32,545 nucleotides of DNA from Lentisphaerota bacterium (lineage in GTDB: Bacteria > Verrucomicrobiota > Kiritimatiellia > RFP12 > UBA1067): positions 1-32,545 of the forward strand of contig SUVZ01000002.1 of NCBI GenBank assembly GCA_015061765.1. The letters run 5' to 3'. The notes under the pieces are model-generated. The model made no database searches, was not told the origin of the DNA, and saw only the letters and a program-made list of their open reading frames with translations. A program made the translations under genes and the position numbers. The number at the start of each line of letters is the position of its first letter. Position 1 is the stretch's first letter. Shown one piece after another: positions 9,219 through 16,632 of the stretch.

Positions 9219-10622
9219 ATGGGTGAATGGTTGGACAATGATTCGCATGCCGCTCTGATCGGCACTCTTCCGGACGGGCGAAATGTGAGTTTCGTGCTTA
9301 CCGGAGGTGTGGTGTCCGCCGGACGGCAGGGGGATATCCAGATTCCGCACAACAGTGTTTCGCGACAGCACGCTGTTTTTGAGTTTAGAGATGGAGAGTG
9401 GTGCGTCAGGGATGTCGGCAGCCGCAACGGCACGTACGTCAACAATGTGTCGGTGCAACGCGGCAGCCTGAAGACGGGTGATGTGATTCGTTTCGGCAAC
9501 GTGCGGCTCAAATTCTCCGTAAATGGCTGCGAAGATGATGCCGGGGCCGGAGAGGTGACGCGTACATTCGCATCCATGTCATCCACGGGCCTTTCTCATT
9601 GCGGCGGCGGGGTGTCGCTGGTAGGGCGCAGCGAACCGCTCAAGGCCGCCATGCGGCTTGCCGTCCGCGCGGCTAAGTCCGATGCCACGGTGCTGATCTG
9701 CGGCGAGTCCGGTACGGGCAAGGAACTGTTCGCCCGGCTCGTCTATGAGGAGAGCCGACGGCGCAAGAGCAAATATCTCGCCGTCAACTGCAGCGCCATT
9801 GAGCAGAATCTGCTGTCCAGTGCACTTTTCGGGCATGAGAAGGGTGCGTTCACCGGCGCCGACAGGCAGAAGAAAGGCCTCTTCGAGGAGGCGAACGGAG
9901 GAACCCTGTTCCTTGACGAAATCGGTGAACTGTCGCACGATATGCAGGTGAAGCTCCTGCGCGTCCTTCAGGAAGGGGAGTTTATGCGCGTTGGCGGCAT
10001 AGAGCCGATCAAGGTTGATGTGCGCGTAATCGCGGCTACGAACAGGAGCCTTCCCGAAGCGGTGAAAGAGGGTAGATTCCGCGAAGACCTTTACTATCGG
10101 CTCAATGTAATTCAGATAAATCTGCCGCCGCTCCGGGAGCGTCCCGGGGATGTAGGAGATCTTGTGCTGCACTTCACCGAGACGATCGGTGGATCCATGC
10201 GCGGGGTGTCGCAGGAGGCGATGAGGGCATTGTGCGCGTACAGTTGGCCGGGGAACATACGGCAACTCCGCAATATGATGGAGCGTACGATCATTCTCTC
10301 CGCCAATGATGAACTGCAGCTTGAAGATTTTCCGGACGAGATACGCAATTCAGTCGTCGGCGCAGTCCGCGAACCTTCTCCGGCCTCAGTTCCGGCTCCG
10401 CCAGCGCAGCAGGTGGCACATCCGTTCTCTCCATCTTCCCTTGCCGATTTCGAGACCGCCCACATCAGAGCCGTTCTTGAGGAGTGCGGGGGGAACAAGA
10501 AGCTTGCGGCGGAACGACTGGGGATAAGCCGTTCCACCCTGTATGAAAAACTCAAGGAGTGTGCGGCTGTCGGACACGCGACGGGCGGTGTGTGTCCGGA
10601 TTCCGGACAGACAGCCCCTTAA
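9219..10622 (+). CDS. Sigma-54-dependent transcriptional activator with N-terminal FHA domain
   Basis: A bacterial enhancer-binding protein that hydrolyses ATP to open sigma-54 RNA polymerase complexes. Residues about 15-95 form an FHA (phosphothreonine-binding) domain with the conserved SVSRQHA and GSRNGTYVN motifs, in place of the usual response-regulator receiver. The AAA+ domain follows (about 130-360): Walker A GESGTGKE at 162-169, the sigma-54 contact loop GAFTGA at 209-214 and Walker B TLFLDEIGE near 230. A proline-rich linker leads to a C-terminal Fis-type helix-turn-helix (about 407-447, NKKLAAERLGISRSTLYEKLKE without its last two residues in the core helices). AGGGAG 8 nt upstream supports the start. 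It sits between the kinase gene and a consensus sigma-54 promoter, so it probably activates the pilus genes when its FHA domain engages a phosphorylated partner. Domain assignment is very secure; the trigger is inferred. Confidence 0.95.
   Translation: MGEWLDNDSHAALIGTLPDGRNVSFVLTGGVVSAGRQGDIQIPHNSVSRQHAVFEFRDGEWCVRDVGSRNGTYVNNVSVQRGSLKTGDVIRFGNVRLKFSVNGCEDDAGAGEVTRTFASMSSTGLSHCGGGVSLVGRSEPLKAAMRLAVRAAKSDATVLICGESGTGKELFARLVYEESRRRKSKYLAVNCSAIEQNLLSSALFGHEKGAFTGADRQKKGLFEEANGGTLFLDEIGELSHDMQVKLLRVLQEGEFMRVGGIEPIKVDVRVIAATNRSLPEAVKEGRFREDLYYRLNVIQINLPPLRERPGDVGDLVLHFTETIGGSMRGVSQEAMRALCAYSWPGNIRQLRNMMERTIILSANDELQLEDFPDEIRNSVVGAVREPSPASVPAPPAQQVAHPFSPSSLADFETAHIRAVLEECGGNKKLAAERLGISRSTLYEKLKECAAVGHATGGVCPDSGQTAP
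10593..10609. promoter_or_regulatory. 17-bp perfect palindrome, candidate activator-binding site
   Basis: TGTCCGGATTCCGGACA is an 8-bp inverted repeat around a single T. It lies inside the 3' end of the activator gene, about 20 bp upstream of the -24 element of the sigma-54 promoter. A shorter related palindrome, TGTCGGACA, lies at 10568-10576. A role as an enhancer site for the activator is inferred. The distance is shorter than for many enhancers, and I found no clear copy near the second sigma-54 promoter. Confidence 0.4.
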
Positions 10623-10629
10623 AACGGTT

Positions 10630-10645
10630 TGGCACGCTTTTTGCA
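10630..10645 (+). promoter_or_regulatory. Sigma-54 (RpoN) -24/-12 promoter for the Tad assembly genes
   Basis: TGGCACG-CTTT-TTGCA matches the consensus TGGCACG-N4-TTGCW at every fixed position. GG is at 10631-10632 and GC at 10643-10644, with the required 12-nt register. Initiation would be expected near 10656, leaving about 14 nt of leader that contains AAAGGA (10659-10664) before the ATG at 10670. It directly follows the gene for an FHA-linked sigma-54 activator. Confidence 0.9.
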
Positions 10646-10669
10646 TAAGGATTCAATGAAAGGAAAAAC

Positions 10670-11467
10670 ATGAAAAACACAATACCATTGATAATAGCGG
10701 TGCTTCTGGGAGCGGCTGCGGTTTTTGCCGTTAGCCGGATGATCAGGCGCGATACCGGATTGGACGATGTGAACTACATCTACGTCGTGTCGGCGGCGAG
10801 GGATATAACTCCTAAGGATGACGGCATCAAGGAGTCTTGGATCACAAAGCGCAGGGTTGAAGCGGCGTCTGCGCCTGTAAAGGCGATCAGGTGGTCTGAG
10901 GCGAACAGCGTAATCAGCCAGAAGGCGCTCCGTACGATAGCCCGCGGCGACTACATCCTTTCAAGTGATATTTCCGGCGTTGAGATCCGTCTGAGCGGAC
11001 TGGTCGCCGATGGCGAGTGGGCCGTGCCTGTGACGTTCTCCGATCCCGCGCTCGTGAGATTTATGCAGCCGGGCGACGAGATCGCGATTCTCGGAGCGTA
11101 TTCGCTTAAGGAGGCGAAGAAGAAGATCGACTACAGCGAAAAGGCGGATGTGGTGGAGCAGCAGGCGTTGAGCGTGATCTTCCCGTGCGTACGCATATTG
11201 GACATCGGCAAGGGAGACGGAGTCCGCAGGGATGAGGATGGAGTCGGAGCCGCCGGAACGATCGTTGTGGCACTTGATCCGCAGCAGGCTTCCGCCCTTG
11301 TCGCCGCGCAGCGCGAGATGGAGCTGTATCCCGCGCTACGCCGCCCGAATGATGTGAGCGTGCGCCGCCGCAGGGATGTAGGCATGGTCAATGAAAAGAC
11401 ATTCCGCGAATTGAAGCAGGGGCTTGATGTTGTGGTGCTTCCCGACTCCGGTTCGGTTGACAAGTGA
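10670..11467 (+). CDS. cpaB: Flp/Tad pilus assembly protein CpaB/RcpC-like
   Basis: Accessory periplasmic protein of Tad pilus assembly that accompanies the outer-membrane secretin. The 265-residue product starts with an uncleaved-looking N-terminal membrane anchor (about 5-23, IPLIIAVLLGAAAVFAV). A SAF-like segment follows (about 38-105, with AARDITPKDDGI and ARGDYILSSDI), then a C-terminal part containing WAVPVTF and FMQPGDEIAI as in the RcpC/CpaB family. Length is usual for the family. AAAGGA lies 5 nt before the ATG. It is the first gene behind the sigma-54 promoter and is followed 34 bp later by the secretin gene, the canonical CpaB-CpaC order. The C-terminal part contains an Arg-rich stretch (VRRRRDVG) of unknown meaning. 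Confidence 0.88.
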   Translation: MKNTIPLIIAVLLGAAAVFAVSRMIRRDTGLDDVNYIYVVSAARDITPKDDGIKESWITKRRVEAASAPVKAIRWSEANSVISQKALRTIARGDYILSSDISGVEIRLSGLVADGEWAVPVTFSDPALVRFMQPGDEIAILGAYSLKEAKKKIDYSEKADVVEQQALSVIFPCVRILDIGKGDGVRRDEDGVGAAGTIVVALDPQQASALVAAQREMELYPALRRPNDVSVRRRRDVGMVNEKTFRELKQGLDVVVLPDSGSVDK

Positions 11468-11501
11468 TTTCCAAAAACGATAGTAAAAAAGGAAAACAAA
11501 A

Positions 11502-13112
11502 ATGAAAAAACTCATGGCATTGGCGGTCGCGGCGCTTGTCTTCGGACTTGCGTACGCGAAGAGCGTCGAACAGGTGTCTGTGGTGGAGAACGAAATCACC
11601 ACCATTACGCTTCCGTTCGGCATCAAGGGATATACACCTTCCAACAAGGATGTGGTGCGTATTGAACCCAGTTCCGAGACGTCGCTGCGTATAACCGCAT
11701 TGAAGCGCGGCCGCTGTGACCTTGAGGTCATGGGCGAGAAGAACCTCGTCCAGAAGTTCGAGATCACCGTTCTTGGCGATCTTGCTTCAGAGCTTGAAAC
11801 GCTTACGTCCGAACTCGATCAGGTGCAGGAGGTGCGCGCCCGCATCGTTGGAAACTCGATCCGCATCGACGGCGAAATCTCATCGATTGCGAAATGGGAA
11901 TACCTGACCAAGGTTCTGCGCAGTTACGGTTCGACCGTTCGCAACTTCGTGACGTTCTGTCCAGGTCCGGAAGTGCTCATCCGCATGAAGGAGACGCTCG
12001 TCCAGGCCGGATTTGAGGTTCAGTTCAAGGCTTTTGGCAACGACCGTAAAACGTGGAAGCCCAAGACCATCGCTCTCGCGCTCAACAAGCAGACACGTAT
12101 CATGACGGTCCAGGGCAAGGTCTATACGCCCGAACAGCAGACAATGGTGATGCGGTGCCTCTCCTCTGAGAAGTGGCTTTCTCTCGAGCTCGACGCTGGT
12201 AAGGAAATCGATGAGTTCAAAATCCGCGGCATGGTCGACGTGTTTGTAGACAAGCCCCAGATCCGCATGAGTGTTGCCTACATGGTGATCGGCGATTCCG
12301 ATCTGCAGAAGATTGGAAATCCTGTTGCTGCGGATTCAAAGGGTATGGGAGTTTTGCATCCGGTGGGAGCGTTTACTACGATCCAGAATCTTCTCCATGG
12401 AGGTGGGAACCACGGAAACTATGCGCAAATCGGTGTAGGTCTGGAAGTTGTGGCCCGCTTCTTCAAGAATAACGGCATCTCTCGCATAAGTGATACGGGT
12501 TACACGGTGATGGAGAGCTGGAGTGAAAAAGGTGCCAAGTTCAAGAGCGGCGGCACCCTCTATGTTAGACAGTTTGAGTCCAGCGGAAATACCGGCGGCT
12601 CTTCCGTAATGGTCGGTAATCTTGAGATGAAGGAGATTCCTTACGGGTTCGATATCAAGACCAAGGGTGGCCTTATTGATGGAAATTCCGTGGATGTAGA
12701 TTTCGATTTTTCGATGTCGGGTGTAACGAAGACTGACGATTCCGCCGGATATGACCGTCATGAAGAGATATCGCAGCAGAAGATTGTCTGCCCGATCGGC
12801 AAGACCACGCTTATCAGCGGCTTCAAGAGTCTTGTCGATACGCGTACGTCTCCATCCGGACTTCCGGTTCTCCGCAACACTCCGCTGCTTAACTGGTTCC
12901 TTGCGGATTCCGGATATGATATTGCAGATCGCCGTCTGGTCATAATGGTCTGCCCCGAGATCGTGGACAATTCTCAGGCCGGCAACCTGAAGGTGGACGA
13001 GGAAATCAACATCCCCGTAAAGACCGAGGGCGTGAAGACCACGGCTCAGCGCGAAGAGGAGCGCAAGCCCTTTAAGGGATTCTGGTACTGGATGAACTGG
13101 TTCGTGTGGTAA
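11502..13112 (+). CDS. cpaC: Tad pilus outer-membrane secretin (CpaC/RcpA)
   Basis: Forms the multimeric outer-membrane channel through which the Flp pilus leaves the cell. A signal peptide is clear (residues 1-19, MKKLMALAVAALVFGLAYA). It is followed by the N-terminal pilus-secretin domain with VSVVENEITTITLPF (about 24-38) and KRGRCDLEVMG, BON-like ring-building modules (about 100-230), and the C-terminal secretin domain ending in the family pattern GLPVLRNTPLLNWFLADSG and RRLVIMVCPEIVD. Length (536) is typical. AAAGGAA precedes the start. The last 13 residues are extremely aromatic (FKGFWYWMNWFVW), unlike typical members. A stem-loop follows the stop, before the ATPase gene. Confidence 0.9.
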   Translation: MKKLMALAVAALVFGLAYAKSVEQVSVVENEITTITLPFGIKGYTPSNKDVVRIEPSSETSLRITALKRGRCDLEVMGEKNLVQKFEITVLGDLASELETLTSELDQVQEVRARIVGNSIRIDGEISSIAKWEYLTKVLRSYGSTVRNFVTFCPGPEVLIRMKETLVQAGFEVQFKAFGNDRKTWKPKTIALALNKQTRIMTVQGKVYTPEQQTMVMRCLSSEKWLSLELDAGKEIDEFKIRGMVDVFVDKPQIRMSVAYMVIGDSDLQKIGNPVAADSKGMGVLHPVGAFTTIQNLLHGGGNHGNYAQIGVGLEVVARFFKNNGISRISDTGYTVMESWSEKGAKFKSGGTLYVRQFESSGNTGGSSVMVGNLEMKEIPYGFDIKTKGGLIDGNSVDVDFDFSMSGVTKTDDSAGYDRHEEISQQKIVCPIGKTTLISGFKSLVDTRTSPSGLPVLRNTPLLNWFLADSGYDIADRRLVIMVCPEIVDNSQAGNLKVDEEINIPVKTEGVKTTAQREEERKPFKGFWYWMNWFVW

Positions 13113-13133
13113 GCCCGGATATACAGGATGAAT

Positions 13134-13170
13134 GCTGGCCCCGTTCTGCTCGGGGCCGGCGGTTTTGGTT
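13134..13170 (+). terminator. GC-rich stem-loop between secretin and ATPase genes (attenuator-like)
   Basis: A 10-bp stem (13134-13143 with 13151-13160, one G-T wobble) with a 7-nt loop is followed by GGTTTTGGTT. It resembles an intrinsic terminator with a weak T tract, so partial read-through is expected. It lies just before the ATG at 13171 and may lower ATPase relative to secretin transcript. It also argues that the true start is downstream of the stem. Confidence 0.5.
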
Positions 13171-14826
13171 ATGAAGATCAGGATAGAGACAGAAGGCGTC
13201 GCACAGGAGCATGAGCTGTCCGAGGGTCAGGAACTGACCGTCGGACGGCTCAAGGACAATGCAATCTGCATCCCCGCGAATTCCGTGTCGCGGCGGCATG
13301 CGGTTGTGTGTATGCGCAACGGGAAGGTTTATGTTTCCGATGTCGGCAGTCATGGCGGCACATTCGTGAACGGAACCAGAATTGCGTCCGAGACGGCGAT
13401 TTTGGCAGGAGTTATTGTTCGTATCGGCCCGGCGCAGCTATCGATTGCGCCGGATTCCGCCGTTGCGCCGGCTTCCGTGAAGCCGTCCGTCAGGAATGCC
13501 GCATCTCCTAATTTCGCAGAAGTATTCAAAGATGCGATGCATCTCTATTCAGACAAGATGATGGCGTTCAAGTCGAAAGTGCACACCATCATCCTTACTC
13601 GGCTCAACGCCGGCGACAAGATGCAGAACATTTCGGCCGACCGCGATCTTTCCCTGCGCGCCGAGCAGTGTCTTGATCAGGTTCTCCGCGAATTTCAGCA
13701 TGAACTGCCGGACAACATACCGATGGGCGCGGTGCGCCAGTCTCTTCTCGACGAGCTTCTCGGGTTCGGGCCGCTCTCCCCGATGATCAGGATGCCGGAG
13801 ATAACGGAAATCATGGTTAACGGGCCCGATCGCATATTCGTTGAATCGCGCGGCTTGATATACGAGACCGGCGTAAGATTCTTCAACGAGCGCCATCTCA
13901 TACAGATAATCCAGCGAATCGTGGAGCCCCTTGGCCGTCACGTCGATGACGCGAGCCCGATGGTTGATGCCCGCCTTCCGGACGGTAGCCGCGTCAATGC
14001 CGTCATCCCTCCGCTTGCGCTCGACGGTGCTTCGCTTACGATTCGAAAGTTTGCAGACAGGAAACTTACTACCGACGACCTTATTTCGTTCGGGTCGATG
14101 TCGGATGACATGGCAAAGTTTCTGGAAGAGGCGGTACGCGCTCGCCAGAACATTCTCGTGTCCGGCGGAACAGGCTCCGGAAAGACGACTCTTCTCAATA
14201 TCCTCTCCCAGTTCATCCCCGAAGGAGAACGATTGGTTACGATCGAGGACTCGGCGGAACTCAAGCTTTCGCACCGGAACATTGTGCGTCTCGAAGCGCG
14301 TCAGGCCAACATCGAAGGTAAGGGGCGGATCTCCATACGAGACCTCGTGATAAATAGCCTGCGTATGCGTCCGGATCGCATCATTGTGGGCGAATGCCGC
14401 GGCGCAGAAGCTCTGGATATGCTTCAGGCGATGAACACCGGTCATGACGGCTCTCTCACCACGGCGCACGCCAACAATCCTCGCGACGCGCTGTCGCGTC
14501 TCGAGAACATGGTGATGATGGCAGGCTACGATCTTCCCAGCTCCGCGATCCGCGAGCAGATCGCGAGCGCGGTGGACATCATAATCCAACAGACGCGCAT
14601 GGCGGACGGATCGAGAAAGATCGTAAAGATCGTCGAGGTGACAGGTCGCGAGAGTGACGTAATTCAGATGCAGGACGTTTTTGAGTTCAAGCAGACCGGA
14701 ACGGATTCCGACGGAAAGGTGCAGGGCGACTACCATGCGACCGGCAACATTCCGTTTTTCATCGAAAAGCTTCGCAGAAGCAATTCCCTCAAACTCGATA
14801 TGGACGTGTTCGTCCCGAAGGTGTAA
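13171..14826 (+). CDS. cpaF: Tad secretion ATPase CpaF/TadA with N-terminal FHA domain fusion
   Basis: Cytoplasmic hexameric ATPase of the VirB11/CpaF family that powers Tad pilus assembly. Residues about 1-95 form an FHA domain (VSRRHAVV, SDVGSHGGTFVNG), which canonical CpaF lacks. After a linker come the N-terminal CpaF region (about 125-310, with MPEITEIMVNGPDRIFVE) and the ATPase core: Walker A GGTGSGKTT at 332-340, an Asp box (TIEDSAEL), RIIVGE at 403-408 and the His-box region TGHDGSLTTAHANNP. The frame also allows an ATG at 13132, but that one lies across the stem-loop; the 13171 ATG starts directly at the first FHA strand (MKIRIETEG). Ribosome binding is weak for both. TadB begins 5 bp downstream. 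The FHA domain probably recruits or gates the ATPase in response to threonine phosphorylation (inference). Confidence 0.95.
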   Translation: MKIRIETEGVAQEHELSEGQELTVGRLKDNAICIPANSVSRRHAVVCMRNGKVYVSDVGSHGGTFVNGTRIASETAILAGVIVRIGPAQLSIAPDSAVAPASVKPSVRNAASPNFAEVFKDAMHLYSDKMMAFKSKVHTIILTRLNAGDKMQNISADRDLSLRAEQCLDQVLREFQHELPDNIPMGAVRQSLLDELLGFGPLSPMIRMPEITEIMVNGPDRIFVESRGLIYETGVRFFNERHLIQIIQRIVEPLGRHVDDASPMVDARLPDGSRVNAVIPPLALDGASLTIRKFADRKLTTDDLISFGSMSDDMAKFLEEAVRARQNILVSGGTGSGKTTLLNILSQFIPEGERLVTIEDSAELKLSHRNIVRLEARQANIEGKGRISIRDLVINSLRMRPDRIIVGECRGAEALDMLQAMNTGHDGSLTTAHANNPRDALSRLENMVMMAGYDLPSSAIREQIASAVDIIIQQTRMADGSRKIVKIVEVTGRESDVIQMQDVFEFKQTGTDSDGKVQGDYHATGNIPFFIEKLRRSNSLKLDMDVFVPKV

Positions 14827-14831
14827 GGAAC

Positions 14832-15731
14832 ATGGTGACAGAAGCTCTCGTAGTGCAGATTTTAGTGTTCGCGGCCGTTGTTGTGGCGGTTGCCGTTGTA
14901 GCCAAGATTCTGGCGGATACGGCAAGGGCTTCGACGGAGCGGCTTAACGAAATGCAGGATCAGGTCGTGCGGAGCGCGGTGGATATATCTCCGATGTCGC
15001 GGTATGTTTCAAAGACACGACTTCTTCAGCTGCGCATAATTTTTGCTATAGTTCCGCTTGTTGCCGTTCCGGCTGTATTTGGAGTCGCCAGCGGGATCAA
15101 TCCATGGGTCCCCGGAGCGTTTGCGGTAGTGCTGTCGATCTGTGGATGGATGCTGCCGCATTTTTATTTCAGTATGCTGGTGAAGCGCCGTTTCGAACTG
15201 TTCGAGATGGACGTGCTTGATTTGGCGCTAGGTCTCGACAATGCGCTCCGTGCGGGCATGGCGCTGCCTCAGGCGTTGGATAAGATTGCGGGGCAGATGC
15301 ATGGAGTAATGAAAGAAGAGCTGGAAACCGTGCAGCGTGAGTACCGGCTCGGCATAAATCTCGTGCAGGCTCTTGAGCGACTCCACCGCCGCATGCCGAG
15401 TGAAGATGTGAGGCTTCTCGTGAGTGCAATTAAAATTACCTCGGATGCGGGCGGATCGCTTTCCGATGTTCTGAAGGAGATGTCCGCTATGATCCGCGGG
15501 CGGCGTGAATTTCAGGATAAGCTCAAGACTCTTACGGCGGAGGGTCGTTTTGAGGCGATAGCCATGTCGCTTGCGCCTCTTGCCGCATTCGCGTTCATGT
15601 ATCTCATTCAGCCGGAGCTAATGAGGGTGCTCTACACCACCACACTTGGATGGTGTGCGCTCGGCGCGGTGGCAGTGCTTGACATTCTCGGATATATTGT
15701 CATAAGGAAGATAGTCTCCATTGAGGTGTAA
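14832..15731 (+). CDS. tadB: Tad inner-membrane platform protein TadB
   Basis: One half of the inner-membrane platform on which the CpaF ATPase acts. The 299-residue protein has an N-terminal membrane segment (about 5-25), a pair of hydrophobic segments (about 73-118), a cytoplasmic GspF/T2SSF domain with ALGLDNALRAGMALPQALDKI without its last residue, the SDAGGSLSDVLKEM pattern (about 210-225), and C-terminal spans (about 240-295). This is the standard TadB topology. It starts 5 bp after the ATPase stop and is immediately followed, with no gap, by TadC, as in most tad loci. Confidence 0.9.
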   Translation: MVTEALVVQILVFAAVVVAVAVVAKILADTARASTERLNEMQDQVVRSAVDISPMSRYVSKTRLLQLRIIFAIVPLVAVPAVFGVASGINPWVPGAFAVVLSICGWMLPHFYFSMLVKRRFELFEMDVLDLALGLDNALRAGMALPQALDKIAGQMHGVMKEELETVQREYRLGINLVQALERLHRRMPSEDVRLLVSAIKITSDAGGSLSDVLKEMSAMIRGRREFQDKLKTLTAEGRFEAIAMSLAPLAAFAFMYLIQPELMRVLYTTTLGWCALGAVAVLDILGYIVIRKIVSIEV

Positions 15732-16616
15732 ATGAACGACTTGATTGCATACGCGCTTGTTTTTGCGGCTATATTCCTTCCGGTAGCGCTCTGGAAAAGG
15801 GAAGGTGCTGGAGATGTGGTCATGCCTGATGCGGGATGGGATAAACTTCCTGCCGTATTTAGGCTTCTCTGGAAGCCTTCGTATCTGCTCGAAAACGCCG
15901 TCGGAGCGAAATTCTCGCGTCTTCTGCCCAAGGTGGACAGGAGATACCGTGAGATGATAAGCGCTTCGGGGCTGCCGCTTACGCCTGGCAGGGTATTCGT
16001 GTGTCAGGCGATTCTCACACCTGCAATGACGCTTTTGGGGACATTGGCGTTTCTTTATCCCGGAATTTCTGAAGGAGTCGCGGTGGCGGCGGTCGTGTTT
16101 GGAGCTGTGGTCGGATGGAACATGCCTACGATAGGTCTTCAGAACTATGCCGAGCGTCGGCAGACGGAGATAACGAAGGCTCTCCCGTTCGCCATAGACC
16201 TCATAGGGGCGGCGATGAGATCTGGTCTTGAATTTAATGCGGCACTCAGGTATTATGTGGGCCTCGGTGACGGCGGTGCTCTTGAGGAGGAGTTCAGGCG
16301 TGTGCTTCAGGATGTAACGCTCGGAAAACCATTTACGGAAAGCCTTCAGGATATGGCCGACCGGTTGCACATAAAGTCTTTCACTGCCTTTGTGGGCGTG
16401 GTCACATATGGAACGGAGATCGGCGCCTCGATCGCGGCCACACTCAAGATACACGGAGCGGAAATGCGCCGCGAGAGGTTCGGTCTGGCGGAGCGCAAGG
16501 CTGCACGGGCACCGTCGCTGATCATATTCCCGCTGGCCATATTCATCATGCCTGCGGTATTCATCATCATATTCGTGCCGGTTATCATGCAATACCAGGC
16601 AACACGCGGAATGTAA
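15732..16616 (+). CDS. tadC: Tad inner-membrane platform protein TadC
   Basis: Partner of TadB in the inner-membrane platform. The 294-residue protein has an N-terminal span (about 5-20), two central hydrophobic segments (about 95-135), a GspF-type cytoplasmic domain with LPFAIDLIGAAMRSGLEF, GKPFTESLQDMADR and GTEIGASIAATL, and a C-terminal span pair (about 260-290). Its ATG directly abuts the TadB stop codon, so expression is very probably coupled. The next gene is an FHA protein rather than the TadD TPR protein usually found here. Confidence 0.9.
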   Translation: MNDLIAYALVFAAIFLPVALWKREGAGDVVMPDAGWDKLPAVFRLLWKPSYLLENAVGAKFSRLLPKVDRRYREMISASGLPLTPGRVFVCQAILTPAMTLLGTLAFLYPGISEGVAVAAVVFGAVVGWNMPTIGLQNYAERRQTEITKALPFAIDLIGAAMRSGLEFNAALRYYVGLGDGGALEEEFRRVLQDVTLGKPFTESLQDMADRLHIKSFTAFVGVVTYGTEIGASIAATLKIHGAEMRRERFGLAERKAARAPSLIIFPLAIFIMPAVFIIIFVPVIMQYQATRGM

Positions 16617-16632
16617 GGGGGAAACTGGAGAC

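Noticed and set aside
13132..13170. Earlier ATG at 13132 as start of the FHA-ATPase
   Set aside because: It would place the first codons in a strong hairpin and add residues (MLAPFCSGPAVLV) unrelated to an FHA strand; the ATG at 13171 fits better, though not proven.
13549..14925. 458-codon - strand frame opposite the ATPase gene
   Set aside because: It is a shadow of the well-supported CpaF ATPase with Walker motifs; no signal peptide, domain or ribosome site supports it.
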